The notes under the pieces were generated by a model. The model saw nothing but the letters and a program-made list of their open reading frames with translations. It made no database searches and had not been told where the DNA came from. The position numbers were made by a program, and so were the translations under genes. A DNA stretch of 64,000 nt from Opitutaceae bacterium (GTDB lineage Bacteria > Verrucomicrobiota > Verrucomicrobiia > Opitutales > Opitutaceae), in contig JAQUYL010000004.1 of the NCBI GenBank assembly GCA_028691845.1, positions 62,001 through 126,000 of the forward strand, given 5' to 3'. Position 1 is the first letter of the stretch, and every line of letters starts with the position of its first letter. Below, piece after piece: positions 26,630 to 35,023 of the stretch.

Positions 26630-27448
26630 TCATGACTCGGTCCGAGGCCTTGCGCCGATGCTTGCTCGACGACGACGCCACGCGGCGAAGCCCAGCGCCG
26701 CCACGCCCGCCAGAGTCGCATAGGTGGACGGCTCGGGGATGGCGGCGGTAAGCGTGAAATTATCGACCGTGGCTGTTGAACTAAGACTGCCACGTTGAAT
26801 GAAGACACCGTTAATCGACGGCAAACTCGAATACGTATAGGCCGTGCCGACTTGGATATCGTTCACATAGTAGCTCGCGGTGGCGCTGGTGCCGTCTGCA
26901 CTTGGAGTGTAATCGATGCGAAGCTTAGCAGAGTAAGACACCCCGCTCGGAACGGCATTGAAAACGGGAGCGGTCGCCACTCCCACGCCGGGATAAGCGA
27001 CAACCTTGCTGTCGCCGGCCCTCAATGACATCCAAGGTGCCGCGTAGTAGTAGGCCATTCCGGTTGGAAGGTTGTAAGCGAATCCAATTCCCATGAAATT
27101 ATCACCTGAGCCTTCATTGACGACCGTGACGTCAGCGGACAGTTGATATGTCAAGCCGTTCGAGAGCGTAGTAAGTGGAAGGCTGGCGGAATAGGAGAAA
27201 TACGCGACATTCAGGTTTGTGCCGTTGGTTGTCCAAGTAGTCCCAGACGCGGTCGACGTAGTCCATTTCGCCCCGCCCGTCGTAATTGTGGGCGAAGAAC
27301 CATTAAGGTCGAGAGGTGCTCCCGTGGTTCCACGGCTAAAATCGTCGTAGAAGATCGTCGTCTGCGCGACGGCTGGCGGCGTGGCGCACGCGAGCAGCAC
27401 GGTAAGACCGACGATTCGGGAAAGCGAGACGGGGAGTCGGAGACTCAT
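26630..27448 (-). CDS. PEP-CTERM sorting-domain protein B
   Basis: A 272-residue paralogue of the downstream gene. It shares the signal peptide ending near AVAQTT, an opening FYDDFSRGTTGAP comparable to SDTFTRSG, a central strand-rich body with LRIDYTPSADGTS (LRLDYTRVADGS in the paralogue) and an almost identical sorting tail IPEPSTYATLAG..GFAAWRRRR. The start at 27448 is chosen over one 24 codons upstream because the signal peptide begins there. The two genes probably arose by tandem duplication and may share a transcript. Likely a surface or extracellular-matrix component. Confidence 0.88.
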   Translation of the reverse strand: MSLRLPVSLSRIVGLTVLLACATPPAVAQTTIFYDDFSRGTTGAPLDLNGSSPTITTGGAKWTTSTASGTTWTTNGTNLNVAYFSYSASLPLTTLSNGLTYQLSADVTVVNEGSGDNFMGIGFAYNLPTGMAYYYAAPWMSLRAGDSKVVAYPGVGVATAPVFNAVPSGVSYSAKLRIDYTPSADGTSATASYYVNDIQVGTAYTYSSLPSINGVFIQRGSLSSTATVDNFTLTAAIPEPSTYATLAGVAALGFAAWRRRRASIGARPRTES

Positions 27449-27941
27449 GATGGACCTCGATGGTGGGAGTTTTCTTCGGCGCTGACCGGCCATGTTGCCT
27501 GGCGGTTCGGAGGGGGACAAACTAACAGGATTCGGGGTCTGCCGCGGATGACGAGACTATCCGGGCGTTGTCTGAGATGAGAGAGTCGAATCCACGCAAA
27601 CTAGTCGACTGCATAATCGCCCGGGCGGGTTTTATTAGCGACGTTGGTCGCTACGGAAAGAATTTTCATGCGCCTCCGTCGGCGCGGAATTCTCGCCTCA
27701 AAATTGCCGCGGGCACTTCCGCTGGTCTAATGGCCCGGAGCCATCCGGCCGATTGCGACCACGGCATGCGCGCATAGGCTGCCATGCCCATCGAGGCAAC
27801 CGCCGTTTCACGCGATCACCTCGAGGACGCGCGGCGGCAGCGTTCGGGCCGAACGGCCTCATCCGTCAGCCTCCGTCCGGTCCGCGCGCGTCCTTATGCC
27901 GGGCTTCCGTTCCGGGGCGTTTTGTGTCTTGCTCGCGACAA
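27449..27941. other. intergenic region between PEP-CTERM genes and pepP
   Basis: About 490 bases holding the divergent promoters of the PEP-CTERM pair and pepP. The open frame running into pepP from 27753 has no family features before the ATG at 27942. A small GC palindrome with a T run lies near 27618-27634 (CGCCCGGGCGGGTTTT). Nothing else is recognised. Confidence 0.4.
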
Positions 27942-29222
27942 ATGAACCCCGACTTCCCCGCGCGGCGCGCGCGCCTCGCCGCCGCCCTGGCCCTCACCGA
28001 CGAAATCCTGCTCGTGGGGGCAGGGCACCCCGTGCCCAAGCCCGAAATCAGCGACCAGCAATTCCCGTTCTCCACCCATCAGGAGTATTTTTATCTCACC
28101 GGCCTGAACGATGCCCCCGGCGCGGTGGTGGCGTTTGATCCGCGGGAGGGAAACAAACGAGGCTGGGTTTCCTTCGTGGCCGACGTTTCCGAGGCCGAAC
28201 GCGTGTGGGAAGGCCGCCAGCAGCCGCCCGGACAATCGCTAGCGACCCTGGATGCCTGGCTGACCGCGCGGCGCCACCGGCCGGTCGTCATGCTCGGGGT
28301 CCCGCTGCGTGGCGTCCCTTATGACGAGAGACGCACGAGCCGGGTGCGCGAGGCTTTCACTCATGCCCGGCGGCCCAAGGACGAAGCCGAGCTCGAGCTC
28401 ATGCGCCGCGCCGCCGTGGCCACTGCCGCCGGCTATGCCCTCGCCGCCAAATGCATCCGGCCCGGAGTCACCGAACGTCAGATCCAGATAGAATTGGAGA
28501 CCGGATTCTACCGCGAGGGCGCAACCGCGACGGGCTATGGAACCATCGTCGCCACCGGCCCCAATGCCGCAGTGCTGCATTTTTCGCCCACCGCCCGCGC
28601 GGTGCAGGCCGGGGAGTTTGTTCTGATCGATGCCGGGGCTGAGATCGATCGCTACGTGATCGATGTCACCCGCACGTATGTGGCGGGCCGGCCGTCGGCG
28701 TTTCAACGCGATCTGCATCAGGTCGTGCTCGGCGGCCAGGAGAGGGCGATCGCGCGCTGTGTGGCCGGGGCTGAGTGGAAGGAGATCCACCTGCAATGCG
28801 CGGTCGACATGATCGCCGGCCTGGTGGCCATGGGCGTGATGCGCGGCCACCCCGAAGCGCTGGTCGAGCAGGAGGCACACATGCTTTTGTTCCCGCACGG
28901 CATCGGACACATGGTCGGCCTCGGCGTGCGCGATGGCAGCGGTTTGCTGCCCGGTAGGGCCAGGGATCCGCGACCCTGCCTCGCGAGCCTGCGCATGGAC
29001 CTGCCGCTGGCGTCGGGCTATGTCGTGACGATCGAACCGGGGCTTTATTTCATCCCGGCAATTCTCAACGACCCCAGACGCCGCGCACGCTACCGTGAGG
29101 CCGTGAACTGGCCCCTCGTCGATCAAAACCTGCAACTCGGCGGCGTCCGGATCGAAGACAACGTGCTGGTCACCGACGGCGCCCCGGAGGTGCTGACGCA
29201 AGCCATCCCGAAGACTCTTTGA
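27942..29222 (+). CDS. pepP: Xaa-Pro aminopeptidase (M24B, PepP-like)
   Basis: A 426-residue metallopeptidase with an N-terminal AMP_N domain (about 1-150; PFSTHQEYFYLTGLND) and a pita-bread catalytic domain. All five dimetal ligands are visible in order: the two aspartates in IDAGAEIDRYVIDVTRTY, the histidine in HGIGHMVGLGVRD and the glutamates in IEPGLYF and GVRIEDNVLV. It removes N-terminal residues preceding proline in the cytoplasm. The start at 27942 gives MNPDFPARR; the upstream extension is probably untranslated. It converges with ccoI, 65 bases apart. Confidence 0.93.
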   Translation: MNPDFPARRARLAAALALTDEILLVGAGHPVPKPEISDQQFPFSTHQEYFYLTGLNDAPGAVVAFDPREGNKRGWVSFVADVSEAERVWEGRQQPPGQSLATLDAWLTARRHRPVVMLGVPLRGVPYDERRTSRVREAFTHARRPKDEAELELMRRAAVATAAGYALAAKCIRPGVTERQIQIELETGFYREGATATGYGTIVATGPNAAVLHFSPTARAVQAGEFVLIDAGAEIDRYVIDVTRTYVAGRPSAFQRDLHQVVLGGQERAIARCVAGAEWKEIHLQCAVDMIAGLVAMGVMRGHPEALVEQEAHMLLFPHGIGHMVGLGVRDGSGLLPGRARDPRPCLASLRMDLPLASGYVVTIEPGLYFIPAILNDPRRRARYREAVNWPLVDQNLQLGGVRIEDNVLVTDGAPEVLTQAIPKTL

Positions 29223-29287
29223 GCGGAGGGGCGCCGTTGGGGCGGTTTCCGCCCAGGCTGTCCCTCGCACGGCGGCCCCGGCCAGCT

Positions 29288-31714
29288 TCAGAGTTTCAAC
29301 CAGGACCGCATGCCGCCGATGGTGATACCCAGCGAGGCCAGCGAACTGGCGGGCATGAGGACCACGGCGAGCAAGGGACTCATGTGGCCGGCCACGGCGA
29401 GGCCGACGGCGACAGTGTTGTAGGCAACCGAAAACACGAGCAGCCATTGCTGCGTGCGCCGGCGACTGCGGTTCACCGCGAACAGCCGCCGCAATCCGGC
29501 CAGGCCGCGACCCAGGTAGTAAAAGTCGGCCTTGGCCTCCAGCGCACCCCGGTGAATGACGGGGGTGCCGCGGCAGAAGGCGGCATCGAAGGCCAGGCTG
29601 TCGTTCACCCCATCCCCCAGCATGAGCGTGTCGCGGGCGTCGTGACGCCGCAGCCAGTCGGCCTTTTCCTCCGGAGTGACGCCTGCCAGCGCCTGCGTCG
29701 CGGGCAGGCCGAGCGTCTCCGCCATCGCCTCCACCTTTTCGCGGCGGTCGCCACTGAGGATATTCACCATCATCCCCTCGGCGCGCAGCGCGGCGATTTC
29801 CGTGCGGGCGTCGGGCCGCACGGCATCGGCAAAATGAAAGCGCGCGAGCACCGTGCCGTCACGGGCGAACTCGGCATCGTGCCCGTCTTCCGCCAAGGAG
29901 GGAGGGGATCCGGCCGGGGCCGCCGCCGCGCCCAGCCAGCCGGGTCGACCCAGCGACCAGAAACCGCGCTCGGTGCGCAGCGTCACGCCCTGGCCCGGCT
30001 CCTCGCGGAACTCGCCGGCCGGCGCGGCTCGCGCCGCGCCGGTTTCGCCCGGAGCCAGCCCGCGCACGAGCAGGTTTTCGTAGAGGCATTGGCTGACCGG
30101 GTGCGGATTGTCCCGCACGAGTTCGGTCAGGACCGTCCGCGCGCCGGCATCGAGGGCGGCGAGCGTCTCGGGATTCTGCAGCGCGGGCACCTCCAGGGTG
30201 AGCGTGCCGGTCTTGTCGAACACGAGCCGGCGCACGCGGGCGAGCCGGGGCCAGAGGTCGCTCTCGCGCACGAACACGCCGAAACGTCGCAGGGCGACCG
30301 CCGCCATTTCGTCGGCGAGCGGAAAGGCCAGCCCGATGGCGCAGGGACAGGAGACGACCAGCACGGCGGTGACCACCGCCCAGGTGCGCGCCGCATCGTG
30401 GGTGGCCAGCCACCAGCCTACCCCGGCCGCCCCGGCGAGGGCAAAGATGCCCAGCAGGTAGCCGGCGACGATCCGCTCCAGCAACCGGTGCCGGTAGGCA
30501 TCGCGCCCGGCCGGCTGGAGCAGGCGGGCGAGCAGGGAATCGCGCCAAGTCTGACCGGCGCGGAGGCGGATTTCCATGCGGCCGAGGTTGACGGCTCCGG
30601 ACGGCACGCGCTGCCCGGCGCGCCAGGTGTGCGGCTCGGCCTCCCCGGTGATCCACGCGGTGCCGAGCGTGGCCGCGGGGGTGGCGAGCTGCGACTCCAC
30701 GGGGACCACCTGGCCCGGGAGCACCTCGTAAACGTCCCCGGGGGCCAGCGTCTCGACCGGCTGCTCGCCGGTCGCCCCGGCCACCCGCACCTTGGCCGGC
30801 CGCGCCTGCCGGCTGAGCAGTTGCCGGCGGTTGCGTTCCACCGCCGCCACCTGCGCCCAGCGACCAACGAGCATCAGCAGGATGAAAATCGTCACGAAAT
30901 CGAAATAGACGAACTCCGCGGCCCCGGTGAGCCAGCCGAAGGCGGAGCCGGCATAGGCGCCGAGGATGCCGACGGCGATCGGGAGATCGATGTGCAACAC
31001 GCAGTCGCGCAGCGCCTGCGCCGCGCGGCCGATAAAAAAGGTGCCGCCCACCAGGAGACTGAGCGTGGCAAAGACGAACGCCAGCGTGCCGAAGAGCCGC
31101 GCATAGGCGAAGGTGTCGTCCATGCCGAAGTAAACGGGCAGCGTGAACAGCATGGCGTTCATGGCGAACGCGGTGCACAGCCCGATCCGGCGGGCAAGCA
31201 ACCGGCTTTCCGAAACCGCGGGCTCCTCGCCCGGCGGGCCGAGCAGGTAGTTGAACGAATGCAGCGTGCGCGCGAAGGCGGGCGCGTCAAACCGACCCCG
31301 CTCCCAGCGCAGACGGACCCGCCCGAGCTGGGCGTCCACCACGATGTCGAGCGCCCCCGGCTGCCGGAGGAAGATCCTCTCGATCAGCCAGACGCAACCC
31401 GCGCAGGAGATTCCCTGCACATCCAGCTCCAGGCGGGGCGCCGGCCCGGGGGCGCGCTCCGCGTGCTGCTGCAGATCCGCCAGCCACGCGTGGTCGCGGG
31501 GCAGGAAGACGGCCTGGTCGACGGGGGGGATGACTGCGTCCTTGATGCGGTAATAGCCCTCGAGTCCGTGCTCGCGCACGAGCCGGTTGACGTACGCACA
31601 GCCCGCGCAGCAAAACCCCGCCTCCCGCGCCGCCTCGGTGACGAGCGGGGCGCCGCAGTGGGCGCAGGCCGGCGGCGACGTCGCGGCCGGAACCTTGTCG
31701 GCCGGAGCGCTCAT
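29288..31714 (-). CDS. ccoI: copper-transporting P1B ATPase of cbb3 oxidase assembly
   Basis: An 808-residue P1B-type ATPase. An N-terminal cysteine-rich metal-binding domain (CAHCG, then CCAGC) typical of CcoI/FixI is followed by an HMA domain with GISCAGC, the transmembrane CPC motif in SCPCAIGLAFPL, the phosphorylated DKTGTLT, and GDGVNDS near the end. It moves Cu(I) across the inner membrane so that the CuB site of CcoN can be filled. It is the last gene of the leftward cco operon; its ATG lies one base after the stop of the TauE/SafE gene. Confidence 0.95.
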   Translation of the reverse strand: MSAPADKVPAATSPPACAHCGAPLVTEAAREAGFCCAGCAYVNRLVREHGLEGYYRIKDAVIPPVDQAVFLPRDHAWLADLQQHAERAPGPAPRLELDVQGISCAGCVWLIERIFLRQPGALDIVVDAQLGRVRLRWERGRFDAPAFARTLHSFNYLLGPPGEEPAVSESRLLARRIGLCTAFAMNAMLFTLPVYFGMDDTFAYARLFGTLAFVFATLSLLVGGTFFIGRAAQALRDCVLHIDLPIAVGILGAYAGSAFGWLTGAAEFVYFDFVTIFILLMLVGRWAQVAAVERNRRQLLSRQARPAKVRVAGATGEQPVETLAPGDVYEVLPGQVVPVESQLATPAATLGTAWITGEAEPHTWRAGQRVPSGAVNLGRMEIRLRAGQTWRDSLLARLLQPAGRDAYRHRLLERIVAGYLLGIFALAGAAGVGWWLATHDAARTWAVVTAVLVVSCPCAIGLAFPLADEMAAVALRRFGVFVRESDLWPRLARVRRLVFDKTGTLTLEVPALQNPETLAALDAGARTVLTELVRDNPHPVSQCLYENLLVRGLAPGETGAARAAPAGEFREEPGQGVTLRTERGFWSLGRPGWLGAAAAPAGSPPSLAEDGHDAEFARDGTVLARFHFADAVRPDARTEIAALRAEGMMVNILSGDRREKVEAMAETLGLPATQALAGVTPEEKADWLRRHDARDTLMLGDGVNDSLAFDAAFCRGTPVIHRGALEAKADFYYLGRGLAGLRRLFAVNRSRRRTQQWLLVFSVAYNTVAVGLAVAGHMSPLLAVVLMPASSLASLGITIGGMRSWLKL

Positions 31715-31715
31715 C

Positions 31716-32417
31716 TCAATGACAGCAGAGGAAGCTGTCGATGCTGGGGCCGTCGAAGCCCAGCGTCGCGCGGAGGCGCCAGGCCAGGCCGACGGCGACC
31801 ATGAGCGCCATGACGGATTGCGTGCGGGCCAGCCACACCGGTCCGAGCCGGACGCGCAGCCAATGGTAATTCGTCTGGGCGAACCAGAGCAGCGGCACGG
31901 TCCCGAGTGCGAACAGGAGCAGCGTTTCGGCTCCCTTCAGGGCGGAGCCCGACATCAAGGCGAATGCGACCAGCAGGTAGAGCGGGCCGCACGGCAACAC
32001 GGGGCTGAAAAAGCCGAGGATGGTGGCACCCTGCAAACGGGAGCGGCCGCGGATCTTTTGGCCCAACCATCCATAGATCCGGCCCAGCCACGGCACCCGC
32101 GGCAGGCGCTGATCGAAGCGCACCGCGACGGCGACGAAAAAAAACACCAGCAGCCACGGCAGATAGCGCAAGGTGGCGCCGCTGAGATACGACAACGGCA
32201 CGCTTCCCACTCCCCCGGCCGCCGCGCCCAGCACCACATAGCCGGCCATGCGGGTCAAATGATAGACGGTGCTGACGGCCTGGCCATCCGCCCGGTCCTG
32301 CGGTCCCGGCATCAGGGCGCAAGCCAGCGGTCCGCACATCCCGACGCAGTGCAGGCTCGTGACGAGACCGGCGGCGAGGGCGGCGGCAGGACTGTTGAAA
32401 GCGGAGGAGAGATCCAT
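31716..32417 (-). CDS. TauE/SafE-family (heavy-metal/UreH-like) membrane protein of cco operon
   Basis: A 233-residue membrane protein with about six helices. It starts with the subfamily motif SLHCVGMCGPLA, whose His, two Cys and Met could bind copper, and has a second conserved site SPVLPCGPLYLL mid-protein. Members of this DsbD/UreH-like branch commonly lie next to ccoI and ccoG. They are thought to help metal delivery or redox control during cbb3 assembly, and the generic label sulfite exporter is probably misleading. It ends with an SFLCCH pair of cysteines, also potentially metal-binding. Confidence 0.85.
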   Translation of the reverse strand: MDLSSAFNSPAAALAAGLVTSLHCVGMCGPLACALMPGPQDRADGQAVSTVYHLTRMAGYVVLGAAAGGVGSVPLSYLSGATLRYLPWLLVFFFVAVAVRFDQRLPRVPWLGRIYGWLGQKIRGRSRLQGATILGFFSPVLPCGPLYLLVAFALMSGSALKGAETLLLFALGTVPLLWFAQTNYHWLRVRLGPVWLARTQSVMALMVAVGLAWRLRATLGFDGPSIDSFLCCH

Positions 32418-32468
32418 GGCGGCAAGCTATCGAGGAAACGGAGCCAGGCGAATTGAATTTCCCGGTTT

Positions 32469-32648
32469 TCAGGGGCGCGGGGTGCCGGGTGGTCGAGCCC
32501 GGGGGACCTCCGTCGTGTTCGCGTAATGTGCCGCTACAAACATCGCGGCATTCGCCAGTGCGAGCAGCAGGAACCCGATCCCCACCCACCGCCAGAAGGG
32601 GGCCCGGCGCCGGCGGACGGCTTCATCTCTTGGCTGGCGATCGGTCAT
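32469..32648 (-). CDS. 59-residue membrane protein, minimal CcoH-like
   Basis: A 59-codon gene whose ATG overlaps the 3' end of ccoG by 26 bp. A charged N-terminus of 16 residues (MTDRQPRDEAVRRRRA) is followed by one transmembrane helix starting FWRWVGIGFLLLALANAAMF and a short proline-rich tail. It occupies the position where ccoH/fixH normally lies between ccoG and ccoI. Its W..(hydrophobic)..NAAMFVAA pattern resembles the CcoH membrane anchor, but the usual roughly 100-residue periplasmic domain is missing. The assignment is by position and helix pattern only. Confidence 0.6.
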   Translation of the reverse strand: MTDRQPRDEAVRRRRAPFWRWVGIGFLLLALANAAMFVAAHYANTTEVPRARPPGTPRP

Positions 32649-34143
32649 GTCCGGCCCGGAGCGATTCCGTCTCTTCCTCGCGCAGCAGGCGCGCCTCGGG
32701 CCCGAGAAACTCCCCGCGGCGCTCCAGCGTGAAAGTGCCCCCCGCATCCCGGACGCGCACGGTGAAGGGGAACGGCCCGGCGTACTGCGGCCGGGCAACC
32801 ACCAGCACGAGCGGCGCGACGAGCTCCTGCAGGCCCGCCACGGCAACCGGTTCGGTCAAGCCGAGGCGCGTCAAGCCCGGCATCGCAGCCTCCACGGTGA
32901 CGGAAAAACCGACCGCCGCGGGGCGCTTGTTCACGATGCGCACGAAGAACTGGTTGCGGACGGAGGCCGCATCCACGAAATAAGGTGCGCCGGTGATGCG
33001 CACGACGCTCAGGCCGGCCGGCTTGACGGTGGAAAAGGCGTAGCCCGCAACGACCGCCCCCGCCAGCAGCAGCGCGGCATAGACATAGATTCGGGGGCGC
33101 AGCCAGCGAGTCCGGCCGCCGGCGAGCCCGGCCAAGGAATCGTAGCGGATCAGCCCGCGCGGTTTGTGCACCCGGGTCATGACCTCGTTGCAGGCATCGA
33201 CGCAGGCGGCGCAGCCGATGCACTCCATTTGGAGTCCCTGGCGGATGTCGATGCCGGTGGGGCAGACCTGCACGCACCGGTTACAGGCGACACAGTCCGC
33301 CGCGCCCGGGGTGCCGCGCCGGCCGCGGGGTTCGCCGCGCCGGCTGTCGTACCCGATGTTCAGGGTGTGTTCATCGACCAGGGCCGATTGCAGCCGGCCG
33401 TAGGGACAAATGACGATGCAAAGCTGCTCCCGAAACCACGCATAATTGAAGTGGAGTATCCCGGCAAAAACGAAGACGAAGACGAAAGCGGCCCAATGCT
33501 CGCCCGGCCGGCTGAGCATCATCCCCCCCAGCGCCGGCAGGGAGACGAAATAGGCGAGAAACAGATGCGCGATGACGAGCGAAACCAGCGCGAAGAGCAG
33601 CTGCTTGGCGCCGCGACGGAGAAACTTCCCCTTGCTCCACGGAGCCGAGTCAAGGGCGCGGCGGGCGCGGGCGTCGCCCTCGATCCAGCGTTCGATGCGG
33701 CGGTAGACATGATCGAGAAAAACCGTCTGCGGGCAGGCCCAGCCACACCAGAGGCGGCCCAAGAGCGCCGTCAGAAGGAACAGCGTGAATCCGAGACCGG
33801 CGAACAGGAAGAAGAGCAGCCAGGCATCCTGGGCCGAAAGAATCCAGCCAAAGAAGTGAAAGCGGCGTTGGGCCAGGTCGAGAAAGACGGCAGGGTATCC
33901 TCCGACGGGAATCCACGGAAGAGAGAGATAAACGAGAATCAACGCATAGGCGCTGAGCCGCCGCCAGGTCGTGAAGCGGCCGCCGACATCGGCCGGGTGA
34001 ATGAACCGGCGGGAACCGTCCGAATTGATCGTGGTGACGGAATCCAGATTGGGTGCCGGCGCCGCCCCCGCCGGAACGGCCTTGGCCGGACCACCTGCCC
34101 CGGAGGCAGTGGTGACGGAATATTCTGGTTCGCGCTCGGTCAT
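32623..34143 (-). CDS. ccoG: cbb3 oxidase accessory protein CcoG (4Fe-4S, copper reduction)
   Basis: A 506-residue membrane ferredoxin. Several helices with LWCGWACPQTVF and CIVICPYGRLQS are followed by two cluster motifs, CVACNRCVQVCPTG and CIGCAACVDAC, and a C-terminal Ig-like periplasmic domain (about 390-490). CcoG is considered a Cu(II) reductase supplying Cu(I) for CcoN. The N-terminus carries about 35 extra Ala/Pro/Gly-rich residues before the conserved RRFIHPADV. The start at 34143 lies 7 bases after the ccoP stop codon, within the cco operon. Confidence 0.95.
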   Translation of the reverse strand: MTEREPEYSVTTASGAGGPAKAVPAGAAPAPNLDSVTTINSDGSRRFIHPADVGGRFTTWRRLSAYALILVYLSLPWIPVGGYPAVFLDLAQRRFHFFGWILSAQDAWLLFFLFAGLGFTLFLLTALLGRLWCGWACPQTVFLDHVYRRIERWIEGDARARRALDSAPWSKGKFLRRGAKQLLFALVSLVIAHLFLAYFVSLPALGGMMLSRPGEHWAAFVFVFVFAGILHFNYAWFREQLCIVICPYGRLQSALVDEHTLNIGYDSRRGEPRGRRGTPGAADCVACNRCVQVCPTGIDIRQGLQMECIGCAACVDACNEVMTRVHKPRGLIRYDSLAGLAGGRTRWLRPRIYVYAALLLAGAVVAGYAFSTVKPAGLSVVRITGAPYFVDAASVRNQFFVRIVNKRPAAVGFSVTVEAAMPGLTRLGLTEPVAVAGLQELVAPLVLVVARPQYAGPFPFTVRVRDAGGTFTLERRGEFLGPEARLLREEETESLRAGHDRSPAKR

Positions 34144-34150
34144 CGCGAAC

Positions 34151-34750
34151 TTATTTGGCGGCAGGTCCGGGCGGTGCCCAGGAGACCTGCACCTCGATCG
34201 GTTCACTTTCCTTGTGATAGCTGAGGATGTAGGCGACAGTTTCCGCGACTTTTTTGGCGCCAAGGACCGGACCCCAGGCGGGCATGCCTTTGGCGGGCAC
34301 GCCATCGCTGACCGTCTTGTAGATTTCCTTGGGCGTGCCGCCGTGAATCCAGAGCCGGTCGACAAGATTCGGCCCGATCGCGCCGGTCAGCGCCGCGGTG
34401 TGGCACGATGCGCAGGTGGAGTTGAAAGTGGCACGGCCGGCTTCGATAAACACCGGATTGCGGCTCATCTGCCAAAATCCTGGGTCGTTGTTGACATCGA
34501 TTGAGGAGGCCATCTTGGCGGACTGGATCTGCGCCATGGCCGCGTCGACCTGCTCGCCGTCGCTCGGCGCAAGGCGGGCGACCTGATGCGCAAACCAGTA
34601 GACAACAGCAAAGACGATGGCGCCATACATGGTGAAGAGCCACCAATTGGGCAGTCGATGGTCGTATTCCTGAATGCCGTCGTAGACATGCGACCGGAGT
34701 TTCGTCTCCTCCGGTTGAGCGTCGGGGGATGGAGAGGAAGGCGGATTCAT
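34151..34750 (-). CDS. ccoP: cbb3 oxidase subunit III (CcoP), single-heme form
   Basis: A 199-residue membrane-anchored cytochrome c. The N-terminus has the CcoP signature HVYDGIQEYDHRLPNWWLFT and one transmembrane helix (about 38-58). One cytochrome domain follows, with heme motif CASCH at 113-117 and the axial methionine in GMPAWGPVLG. Standard proteobacterial CcoP is about 300 residues with two such domains; here the second is absent. It passes electrons from soluble cytochromes or the bc1 complex to CcoO and CcoN. The start at 34750 is chosen over a TTG-like extension. Confidence 0.93.
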   Translation of the reverse strand: MNPPSSPSPDAQPEETKLRSHVYDGIQEYDHRLPNWWLFTMYGAIVFAVVYWFAHQVARLAPSDGEQVDAAMAQIQSAKMASSIDVNNDPGFWQMSRNPVFIEAGRATFNSTCASCHTAALTGAIGPNLVDRLWIHGGTPKEIYKTVSDGVPAKGMPAWGPVLGAKKVAETVAYILSYHKESEPIEVQVSWAPPGPAAK

Positions 34751-34816
34751 GTCAGCGGCGGGGAGAGTGGGGCCCGGGCTGGCCGCCCGGGTCACCAGAG
34801 CAATCCGGAAAGAAGT

Positions 34817-34975
34817 TCAGTCCTCGTCCAGCGGGAGCCGGGCAAGGTGATCAACCTGCGTCTTTTTCATGCGCAGCGTACGCCAGGAGGCGGTGGCAAA
34901 TATCGTGGCGGCGACCAATAGCGCCACGATCGGAAAGATGAGCTGCCAGTCTTCGTAGATGATGCGGCTAAACAT
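34817..34975 (-). CDS. ccoQ: CcoQ-like small subunit of cbb3 oxidase
   Basis: A 52-codon gene between ccoNO and ccoP. It opens with MFSRIIYEDWQLIFPIVALL, one transmembrane helix, then a charged tail WRTLRMKKTQ and an acidic end. Size, one-helix topology with a basic tail, and position between ccoO and ccoP match CcoQ, which stabilises the cbb3 complex. Sequence conservation in CcoQ is poor, so the call rests on topology and place. Confidence 0.8.
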   Translation of the reverse strand: MFSRIIYEDWQLIFPIVALLVAATIFATASWRTLRMKKTQVDHLARLPLDED

Positions 34976-35023
34976 GGCGGATGGGGTTAAGCATGGGAAC
35001 GGGAGACCCTGGTTTAACAGTAA

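Noticed and set aside
27560..27605. tRNA-like T-arm sequence (GAGAGTCGAATCC)
   Set aside because: No acceptor or anticodon stem can be drawn around it.
29239..29254. Hairpin GGGCGG-TTT-CCGCCC between pepP and ccoI as a bidirectional terminator
   Set aside because: Short stem with no T tract on either side; too weak to list.
29219..31804. An 861-codon open frame on the plus strand
   Set aside because: It lies opposite ccoI, which has all P-type ATPase motifs. The long antisense frame is a by-product of high GC content.
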